Shown here: in pieces, positions 51,946 through 61,588 of the stretch | How the letters are laid out: the number at the start of each line of letters is the position of its first letter | How positions within the stretch are numbered: the stretch's first letter is position 1 | Position numbers and translations under genes: made by a program | Notes under the pieces: generated by a model | Database searches by the model: none | The model's input: the letters and a program-made list of their open reading frames with translations, nothing else | Told to the model about the DNA's origin: nothing | Assembly (NCBI GenBank): GCA_963969495.1 | Contig: OZ018333.1 | Coordinates: 87,760,508 to 87,824,507 of the forward strand | Length of the DNA: 64,000 nt | Source: Ceratothoa steindachneri | Taxonomy: Eukaryota > Arthropoda > Malacostraca > Isopoda > Cymothoidae | Direction of reading: 5' to 3'

Positions 51946-52152
51946 GGCCACGGAGATTTGCTTTCCTGGCTGCTTAGCTGATAGTACTCGTCCAGGCTCA
52001 GTTTAGCCCCTTCTCTTTTCTAACACCCTGTCTATTTACCCTGCCTGCTCACTTTTCATTAAACCTCTCCTACAACTTTCTCTGGTTGGTCTCTAATTTC
52101 AGAGGGTAGATGCTGACCAGCTTCATATCACCCAACCACTCCTAATCACTGA
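51946..52152 (+). pseudogene. LINE 5' UTR fragment, left of the first hAT
   Basis: Matches about 58630-58835 of the right-hand LINE (CCTACAACTTTCTCTGGTTG and AGGGTAGATGCTGACC). It ends in ATCACTGA (52145-52152), half of an 8-bp target duplication whose partner is found inverted at 54428-54435. Confidence 0.82.
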
Positions 52153-53013
52153 TAGTGTTGGAAAAAAAAATGTTTTTTTTTAATTTAAAAAAAAAAATTC
52201 AAATTTTTTTTTTTCAAAAATTCAATATATTTTCCCCCAAAACTGATTTTTTGCATAAAACAATGAGTATTATGCAATTATAAAAGAATATAAACAAGAA
52301 ATTAATACTTTTTTGCTATTGGGGTTAAAGTAAGAAAATATTGATTTTTTACCCAATTTTTTCCTTTAGTATATTTATGTATACCATATAGGTACTTAAT
52401 TTGATAGGTTTCATTTAACTGAAGGTATAATTTTATTCGGGACACTATTAGCTTGGGTTGGTCCAGATGATGATGAAATGGTTGAATTATCCTCTAATGA
52501 TTCATCAGATTCATATAGCCTACATGACAGTAGCGATGAGAATATCTCCGAGTTAGATGGTAGCTCAAGTTAGAGAATCAGTACCTAGTCTTAACTTTAT
52601 ATCACTCAACACATTTAGATTAATTCTATGTACTTATATTAATTTTGTTTGCCAAAGGAAAATATTGCTAGTCACAATCCACAGATATTATTTAGGATTA
52701 TGCATTTAATTTAGTTCTAGTGGTTAAACTTAATCTTTTTATAACATATATATATATAGTTATAGTTATAATTATATTATGTGCTCACAGAGGTCTTTCA
52801 AATGAGTTACTGTCAATTTTCTAATGTAGACCATTGACTTTAGACAAAGGAAACTTGTGATACTCTATTTTTTTTATTCTATAATATAAGTAATAAGTAT
52901 ATACATAGTTTTTTCAAATATATAAACATATATTTAAAAATAACAAAACAAATTTTAAGAAAAAACCCCCGTTATTTTTCATGTTTATTTTTTTTTAAAT
53001 TGGTGCAACTCTA
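52153..53013 (+). mobile_element. hAT element copy 1 (861 bp, non-autonomous)
   Basis: The ends TAGTGTTGG and, on the complement, TAGAGTTGCACC fit short hAT termini. The element is AT-rich. About 52460-52573 is an acidic Ser/Asp-rich open stretch ending in a stop (DDEMVELSSNDSSDSYSLHD), perhaps the tail of a lost transposase. Most of it is repeated, inverted, in copy 2 (55430-56211). Flanks are LINE sequence on both sides, in opposite orientations. Confidence 0.8.
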
Positions 53014-54435
53014 TGTGCAGCCTTGGAGTAGTAGCACCTATGCGGCAGTTTCACAAATGCCTTCATGCAGTATTGATACCAGCACACACTGACTTAGGGA
53101 GCTTGCCTCAACCGAATGTGACGAAGAGTGTAGAGTTGAATTTTGAGGCCCCTCCCCGTTTTCTCAACAAATTTGCCAAAAGGCTCCTATCTGGGAAACG
53201 GCTCACATTCAGCTTTCTACCAATTACGCTAGCCAGAGCTCTCCTCTGATGGATCATGTTGCCCTTAGACAACATGCTCCCTTCAATGGAACAAATAATG
53301 GGAAATCTTTGAAGTCAGTGGGTTAAAAAATCCCAGGTAACCTCTGAATGAAGGGCCCTGATGTAACCAAGGCTCCACTCAGTGCAGGGGCTCTGTGCAT
53401 CCCTGCAGATGAATTGAACCCCCGTCCCTCTTTTTTGTTTTATCCTGTTTCATTTCTTTTTACGAGTTGGTGAGGAATAAACCCGCTTCTCCGCTGTGAG
53501 GTCTACGGCACCTGCGCCATCTGAGGTGAAGCTTTCACAGGGGAGGACTCAGGTTCTGTGCTTGGTACCAATTCCATGTTCAACCCCATGAAAGATCCTA
53601 CTATCTAGCGCTGGGTCACCCCAGGAACCATATCCATCCCTATCAAGACATCACATGTCCCCTTTGAGGTACCTTTTGGTCCTATTCTGGGCATTAGTTA
53701 TGGAAGAGAGAGGGGCACATACAGTGACCCCCTGTAAGCTCAAAATGCATGGCAGCAGGACTTTGTAAGGCATGGGCAGATGGGCCCTGTCATCCCTCAC
53801 CCACCTAAGTTGGTTGGCCCTATTGAGCCACTATTATCGGGAGCAGTTAAATATGTGATGCTGGTGTACTTTCTTGGCAGTCCCATGGGAAAGTAAAAGG
53901 AAAACTGTGGCTGTAAAGAGGGATTCACCCAGAGAAGGGGGTGAGGGGGAGTCCCTTGCACCAAAGGGTATAGGAGAGGAGTAAGCCTCCTCTCTGGCGA
54001 TGAGTTTTGGAGGATCCCATGCAAAAGCACGGGGGTGTTGACCTCCATTATTTTCAGTGGAGCTACCCGAAGGTGGCTCTGGTGATGGTAGAGGGGAAGT
54101 ATTAAAGTTTTCATATATGGACATGGTGACCGTATTTTTAGCACAAGAAGCATACGCTATTCACCTCATGCATTAGCCACTCTGTGAAGAGTGAACACAG
54201 GGCTGGCAAAACTAGATGCCATCATTTGAGGCCACTCCTCCCACCTAGTGGCTTGGCAGCCCATCAGCAAGCCAAATCCACCTTAGGCTTGCTGTAGAAT
54301 GGATAGACAGTGAAGCAGAAAGAAAGGGGATGTGAGGAAGGTGAGGGTGGGGATGAAGCAGATTGTTAAAACTCATCACCCAAAACCAGAGCTGAGGGGT
54401 GAGAGGGTGTGGTCCCCTGCCCTATAACCTGTGAT
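53014..54435 (-). pseudogene. Inverted ORF1 segment of the right-hand LINE
   Basis: The minus strand matches about 58840-60770 of the 58-64 kb LINE: ORF1 start (54124, SPEPPSGSS then REEAYSSP and DSPSPPSL), then at 53200-53500 the central region, and at 53014-53200 the sequence up to the zinc knuckles, with internal deletions. LINE pieces left (51946-52152) and right (56212 on) are in plus orientation and correspond to what should precede and follow this segment. Turning it round restores one continuous LINE. It also keeps the reading frame across the point where the 60.66-kb copy is frameshifted. Confidence 0.88.
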
Positions 54436-56211
54436 TAGAGTTGCACCGATGTTTCGTTTTGTTTTTTTAATTTAAAAAAAAAGTGTTTTTAATTTTTTTT
54501 TTTCAAAATATCAAAATAACATATTTTTATGTACTATTTTGAAGTAAATGAAAAAATTAAGCATTTACTAGATAAACAATACCATATTTTCGTATTTATA
54601 AGTAATTTTAGCTCTATCAGAGTGGTAAGAAGCATTTTAGATATCTATATAAAGATTAGCATGAATAAACTGCCAACTCACCAATTCCTTAGGAAAAAAT
54701 TTCCCTAATGCCCAAATTTAATGAAATCTTGTATAGAGTAATATTCAAATGTCAGTAGCCTCCTTTTGTCTTTATACTACTTAATAGTTAGTACTGACTC
54801 ATTACAAAAAATTGTTGATCTATGATTCAAAAATAATCGGGCTCCCTCTAATTTCAAAGTCAAGGATTTTGAATATGTAATAAAATGTAATAGAACTAGA
54901 AAATACTTATCCCAAATTTGGATCTAATGTTTAATTAGTTGGAGCTCTTTAAGATGATTAATAAACTCATTAATTAAATTCAATGTAGATATATTATTTA
55001 AACAATTAATAAACTGTTATTATAATTCTCATTATTCCTTTGACTAGACTTAAAGGAAGAGTAGGCATACAATAAGATAACACCCTTTATCTATATAAAT
55101 GAATTAATTGCAGTTTACTAACAAGTAAGGAATCCTTGAATAAGCATGTTATAAACTAAAAATATTTTGTAGGTAATATAATAAAGGTAATATAACATTT
55201 GTCCGATGACTCTTAATATTATGCAATATAATTTAATTTCTAAACTAATTATTTTAAAGGATCTTTTCAAACACATTGTGAAAGATAACTATCCATTTAA
55301 ACATTGAAACAAATATAAACATAGCATAATCATATAACATAAAAATAATCTGTTATACCTTTCCTTTCACTACAGTCTACACTTATTGTTTGAACCTATC
55401 TATTTTGAAAGATATTTGCAAGCATATATAATAATTTTGAAAAAAATATGTTTATATATTTGAAAAAACTATGTATATACTTATTACTTATATTATAGAA
55501 TAAAAAAAATAGAGTATCACAAGTTTCCTTTGTCTAAAGTCAATGGTCTACATTAGAAAATTGACAGTAACTCATTTGAAAGACCTCTGTGAGCACATAA
55601 TATAATTATAACTATAACTATATATATATATGTTATAAAAAGATTAAGTTTAACCACTAGAACTAAATTAAATGCATAATCCTAAATAATATCTGTGGAC
55701 TGGAACTAGCAATATTTTCCTTTGGCAAACAAAATTAATATAAGTACATAGAGTTAATCTAAATCTGTTGTGTGACTTGAGCTACCATATAACTGGGAGA
55801 TATTCTAATTGCTACTGTCATGTAGGCTATAAGAATCTGATGAATCATTAGAGGATAATTCAACCATTTCATCATCCTTTGGACCTACCCAAGCTAATAG
55901 TGTCCCCATAAAATTATATCCTCAGTTAAATGAAACCTATCAAATTAAGTACCTATATGGTATACATAAATATACATAAATATACAAAAGGAAAAAAAAT
56001 TGGGTAAAAAATCAATATTTTCTTATTTTGACCCCAATAGCAAATTAGTATTAATTTCTTGTGTTTATATTCTTTTATAATGAAAACTTCAGTTCTTTAA
56101 GTTAAATTGTTGACTATAATTTCATAATACTCATTGTTTTATGGAAAAAATAAAAGTTTTTTGGGAAAATATATTGAATTTTAGAAAAATAATATTTTTT
56201 TGGCAATACTA
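54436..56211 (-). mobile_element. hAT element copy 2 (1776 bp), inverted relative to copy 1
   Basis: Ends TAGAGTTGCACC at 54436 and, on the complement at 56211, TAGTATTGCC. 55430-56211 is the reverse complement of most of copy 1. 54540-55430 is extra AT-rich sequence that copy 1 lacks, without a clear transposase. The acidic Ser/Asp stretch is present but has a stop (NISQLYGSSS end). It probably represents an older or longer non-autonomous form. Confidence 0.8.
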
Positions 56212-56397
56212 GGTTCACACAATAAGTCCAAATCATGTGGCTAACTGTATCAATTGCAGAGAGCTATAACCCGCTTCTTCGAAGCAATGTGGTGCTTATC
56301 ACCTTGAGAATTAAATCCTGGCTGTCCAAGCCCAGGATTTCATTTCATCTCTCATTTCAGGAAGCTAAGGATTTGGTCTTGGTACAGTGTAATATAT
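56212..56397 (+). pseudogene. LINE ORF1 zinc-knuckle fragment
   Basis: Matches about 60772-60925 (CACACAATAAGTCCAAATC and CTTCTTCGAAGCAATGTGGT). It begins with GGTTCACA (56212-56219), half of the second hAT's target duplication. It breaks off after TTGGTCTTGGTAC and resumes at 57432. Confidence 0.82.
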
Positions 56398-57431
56398 TCT
56401 CCTCTTTTGCTCAATGTAATTACCTATTCATTTCTTTTAATTTTTTGCTTTAAATATTTAGATTAGATTTTTGGTAGAAATATTTTTAATTAAATAAGTT
56501 CCTTTAGTTTCAGAGAAGATATCTGATAATTACCTTTGATTGTATTAAAGCATCCCAAACTGGAAATTTTTGGTATTTAACTTTATAAGTTAAATGCTCT
56601 GAATTAAGATTTAAATCTGTAAGGACCCCGAAAACTGGTGAGTTATTTGCTAATTTTGAACTTTTATTATTTACCTGTTAGAAAAATTAGATTATTTAAA
56701 TTTATGATAACTCTTAATTTAGTTAAATCTTATTGACTATATTTCTGTGCAAGACAAAGGTTTCTTCACCTCTTCATGAAGTTTTCTGTTGTAAATTAAT
56801 AAGCCTAAGTTCAACTTAGATTTATTATAATTTATCGCAATAGATTTATATTATTATATTACTAAATTTATAATCTTTACCTCCATTTCATTATTAAATT
56901 TTCTTTAGAAGAATTCCAGTGTCATATGTTAATAAAAACTATTCTGTACGTTCTAGTTTAGAACCAAATAAATAGTTCTAGTCTTGGACTGAAAAACTTC
57001 TAATTGTGCCAGTCTTGGTTGCAAAAACTCATTCCAGTCTTTGGTCTGTTTTGTCTAAAGACCAAAAAATCTCTGGTGTTGCTCCAATTGTAAATATTCT
57101 TTTGTATAGTAGTTAGTTCTTAAATTTAATCTATTCTAACAACCCTGTTGTTATTAGTAACCCAATTGCTAAAAAATAGAAGAAATCTTAAGCTCCTGCC
57201 TCTTGGTTGCCTTCTCTTAAGTCTGTCCTTTTCTCCCTGATTTCTCCAGTCCTCAATAACCTTTAATACTGAACTGTTCAAGCCTTTTTTCTTTCTACTA
57301 TCTCTTTTCCTATTTCCTGAATACTCCTTCCCTGAGTTGTCATTTAGGCTGGATTTACACCCCAGCCAACAAACCATTTGAACATCTCAACCTATCATTT
57401 TATGTTCCGCTGATCCAATCTGAGCAGTAAC
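56398..57431. mobile_element. About 1-kb unidentified insertion in the LINE copy
   Basis: The LINE text stops at about 56397 and restarts at about 57432 with nearly no loss, so about 1030 bp were inserted. The insert is AT-rich with a GC-richer right end. A minus-strand frame (57377-57126) is Lys/Arg-rich without a motif. I saw no terminal repeat or duplication that classifies it. Confidence 0.5.
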
Positions 57432-57834
57432 AGCACCTAGTGCTACCTGGGACATCTTATGCCTCACTTTAAAAAGAGACCATCTGGTCTTGGCCCATCT
57501 AGGCCTACAAGCATGGTCATTTCCGCACCCATTCAGAATGCTTCTGCAGGTTTTACACATCTGGGCCTTCCGCTGGTAGAGCTTAAGGTATAAATGGTTC
57601 ACATCCAGCCCTGGCTAATACCAGGACTCCCCCCTCCTTGCCCCAGTGTGACCATTGCTTTTAAGGTGAAACAGCCGCATGCCTCCACGAGTCATTAAGC
57701 TGCCTCCTGAAAGGAGGACAGCACTATAGGAGTTTTGGCTCCTACACCCACACCAAGTGCTATGCTGGGTAACATAATGTGATGGATCCCCCAAAGGAGG
57801 GCCCCCACCTCCTAAGTTCCCCGCCTGGCTCATT
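57432..57834 (+). pseudogene. LINE ORF1 C-terminal fragment
   Basis: Matches about 60940-61400 (TGGGACATCTTATGCC, CCTCCTGAAAGGAGGACAGC), the Pro/Ser-rich tail of ORF1. Shorter than the reference by small deletions; frame lost. Confidence 0.82.
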
Positions 57835-58624
57835 TGTAATAAATTTCCACCCCATTGACCTTATGATAAAAATAACTACTCATTGTCTATATAACCATTG
57901 GCTCAATTGTAAAAATCTCAAAAAACTTAGTAACTAAATCAAATATAACTGGACCATTATTATAAAAATTTCCCCTACTACCGTAACCTGGGCTAACATT
58001 GACTACTTTTCAACTTTGAAAGTTAATCATAATTAAAATATTAAAGCAAAACCAAATATAATATAATATAATATTTTTTGTACTTGGTTTACCTCACCAA
58101 AGGTGTTGATCCGATATATCTTCAAGTTTCATTGCAGCAGCCAAAAAACAAAGCAGTCCAACTTACATTGATCCAGGGGTTTCTTTTACTGCCTGATAAA
58201 TGCCCCCACTCCATAACCTATGCAGTGTATTAATCTATGTTTTTAAAATAATATATATAATTTTTTTTAATTTAAAGTTTGCTCAAATTTTTAACTCAAA
58301 ATTTGTTCAATTTTTTAACTTGAGATAACAGTATGTTTTTTCAATTTTTTAACTTAAGGTACCGGTTTGTTTTTAACTAAAAATTTGTTGAATTTTTTAA
58401 CTTACACTACTACTTATAAGGTACATTACTTTTGCATTGCCACTTATGCAGGCACATTAAGGGCAGTGACAAACATATACTGTCCCATTGTGTTGATTTA
58501 GTATTTCACTTTTATCACTTCCACAACATCATCAGGTGAATTATCGTCTGGGTTATGAGTAAATGTAGTGTAATTCTCACTAGTAGCTTTGAAGAATGAA
58601 ATGAAGTATCCCTCATCATTAACC
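57835..58624. other. AT-rich DNA, no gene
   Basis: Contains several AATTTTTTAACTT-type repeats between 58270 and 58400. No coding sense or partner found. Confidence 0.45.
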
Positions 58625-59141
58625 ACCCCGTAAGGGGCGCGGCGATTTGCCATCCTGGCCACCGTGCTGACGGGATCCAGCGCTCCGTCCGGCCCCAGCT
58701 TAGCCTCTCTTCCTTCTTTCAAAACACTTATTTCCTCTCTTTTCACACAACCTCTCCCACAACTTTCTCTGGTCAGCCTCTAATTTCACAGGGTAGATGC
58801 TGACCTTCCTTTCAGCCAACCGTCCCGCATCGGGGCTGAGGGGGTGGGGGACAATGTTCCCTAACCCCTGAGCTCCGGTCTGGGGTGGCTGGTTTTTAAC
58901 AACCTGCTTCATCCCCACCCATACCTTCCTCACATCCCTTTTCCTCTCCTCTTCACAATCTATATATTTTACGCCGTGTTCAAGGTGGAGACGCCATGCC
59001 GATGGACTGCCAGGCCACCAGGCGGGAGGGGTGGTCCCAAATGGCGGCGCCTGGCTATGCCGGGCTTGTAAGCACCTCTCGCAGTGCGGGCTACTCCGAG
59101 AGGTGTGCGCTATTGCATCCCGTGTTAAAAAAAGGGTCACT

Positions 59142-61588
59142 ATGCCCAATGATGAAGACCCCCCCAAAAAACTCAACCCCCAACTTTCCCTGAAACATCA
59201 ACGGAGCCACCCTCGGGCAGCTCCAGCAAAAAAATGGAGGTCCCCCCCCCCCCCTGTGCTTACACAGGGGACCCTCCATATTTCTCTAACCGGAGAGGAG
59301 GCTTACTCCTCTCCTTCGCCTACGGGTGCAGGGGACTCCCCCTCACCCCCTTCTCTGGAGGTGCTTTCGGGCACCTCCCTTTTCCCAGCGGCAGTCCCCT
59401 CTTTTCTTTCCAAGGGGACTGCCAAGAAAGCCAGCAGGCAGCCCTTAGCCAGCCGCTCCCCATCGAAGCGGCTCGGTAGGGCAAACCCCCTTAGGGGGGA
59501 GAGGGAAGCCAGGCCTCTTCGGTCGCTTCCCTCAAAAGACCTGCTGGCAAGAATTTTAAACCTTGCTGGGGTCAAGGCCTATGCCTCCCCACACAAGACT
59601 GGCGACACTGCCAAGGGGACCTGCGATGTCCTGGGAGGGGAGGGCCAACTGGAGGCCCCTCCTGTGATAGACATGGTCCTTGAGGAGACCCAGCCTCAGA
59701 CGGTAGGGCCTTCCATGGGGGGGAATTCGGGCTCGGTGCCAAGCACCGAATCCGAATCCGCCCCTATGCAAGGTCCTCCTCAAATGGCTGAGGGCTCCGA
59801 GGCAGTAAAAGGAGGGGAGGGATCTCCTCCGACAGGTGCCCCTATGACAACCAGGACCTTCTCCATTTCGGAGAGGGACCTGGCTGAGGCCGGTCCATCT
59901 GGCCTAGGGGCTTCTGCCCGCGGAGGTGAGAAGCAGGTTCATTCCCCGCCCTCCTCTCCAAAAAAGAAAAAGACTAAAAAGACGAAAAAGACTCGGGGCT
60001 CCTCTCCATCCGCGGGGGCTGCGGGGACAGATGGGTCTGCTGCCACTTTGGTAGGCGACCAAGCCAAGATCGGCACATCCGGCCCCTCTACCCTCTTGTG
60101 TGCGGAGCCCCTGACCAAGACTATCACCAAGAGTGCACAGGGCAGAGCCTCGATGACATCGGGGCCCCTCATTCAGATGTTACCTGGCGTTTTCGAGCCC
60201 GCTGGCTTCAAACGCTTCCTCGTTATTCGCTCCACTGATGGCACCGTGTTGTCCAAGGGCAACATGATCCATCAGAGGAGAGGATTAGCTAGTGCAATTG
60301 GTAGAGAGCCGAAGGTGACCAGTTTCTCGGACGGCAGCCTTCTGGCGAATGCGGCGAATCCCGCCGAGGCGGCCAAGATAAGTGCTCTTCGGACACTTCA
60401 TGGCACCCCGGTGAGTGTGACGCCGCACTCTACCATGAACTTTGTAAAAGGAGTAGTTTATGCGAGGGAACTCGTTGACTACTCCATAGAAGACATCACC
60501 CTAGAGCTGGCCGACCATGGGGCGGTCAAGGTCGAATGTGTGATGAGAAAACAGGGAGGGGCCTCGAGACCCACCCGTACACTCTTCGTCACGTTCGACT
60601 GTGACAAGCTCCCTGAGTCGGTGCGTGCTGGTTGGTACCGCTACTGCGTGAAGGCATTCGTGCACTGCCGCGGCGGTGCTATTACTGTCACCGCTTCGGC
60701 CACACGAATCGATCATGTAGATGTGCAAAATCGGGGTCACTTGAAGTCTGTGTAAATTGCTCCAAGGTCGCACACAATAAGTCCAAATCGTGTGTGGCCA
60801 AGTGTGTCAATTGCGGAGAGCCGCACCCTGCTTCTTCGAAGCAATGTGGTGCATATCTCCTTGAGAAAGAAATCCTGGCCGTTCAGGCCCAGGATCGACT
60901 CTCATTCCGCGAGGCTAAGGACTTGGTCCTGGCGCGCCCGGCTCTGCCTGGGACGTCATATGCCCCAATAGTTAGAAAAGCACCCTCTGCTCCTGGCCCA
61001 TCCAGGCCAACGATCACGGTTGTTTCCGCGCCCATTCGGAGCCCTTCTGCGGGCTCTACTACACCCGGGCGCTCCCCTGGTAGAGCTGGCGGCAAAAAGG
61101 GTTCACACCCAGCCCCGGCTAAAACCAGGGCTCCCCCCTCTTCCCCCAGCGTGACCGTTTCCCGTAAGGCGAAACGGCCACGCGCCTCCACAGAGTCGTT
61201 AGACTCACAGGAGGCAACACCCCTGAAGATGGTCGCTAGGCCATCTTCCGGGGTTCCTAAAGCTGTTCCCCGAAAGGAGGACAGCAACAAAGGAGCTTCG
61301 GCCCCTTCGCCCACGCCCCATGGTGGAGCGGGTGGCTCGGAGACGGTGGTTCCTCGAAAAGAGGGCCCCCCGCCTCCCAGGCCGCAACGCCCGCCTAAGG
61401 TTTCGAGGCGGAGGGAGGAAAAGACTCGCATGGCGAGCCCAACCTCCCCCAATAAGTCCTCGAAGGCGACAGCGCCTTCAGCGCTTTGTCCGGCCAACAG
61501 CGCCCGGGGTTCTGCCCCCGGAAAGCGTACGGCCATTCCCGTGAGGGTCTTCAATTCGAGGAGGGCCCCCGCGTCTCCTCCGAGCTAG
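59142..61588 (+). pseudogene. LINE ORF1: gag-like protein with zinc knuckles, one frameshift
   Basis: It starts at the ATG of MPNDEDPPKK; an in-frame GTG at 59031 is less likely. The long N-terminal half is Pro/Ser/Lys-rich with a basic patch (KKKKTKKTKKTR). A folded domain follows (FEPAGFKRFLVIRSTDG, NPAEAAKISALRTLHG, DYSIEDITLELADHGAV). At about 60663-60665 the frame breaks; the next frame carries CYYCHRFGHTNRSC, CVNCSKVAHNKSKSC and CVNCGEPHPASSKQC, then a Pro/Ser tail to the TAG at 61588. The paralogue at 53.03 kb reads straight through this point with one more base, so the break is a 1-nt deletion in this copy. The start region also reads differently from the paralogue around a C14 run at about 59243. 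Confidence 0.85.
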
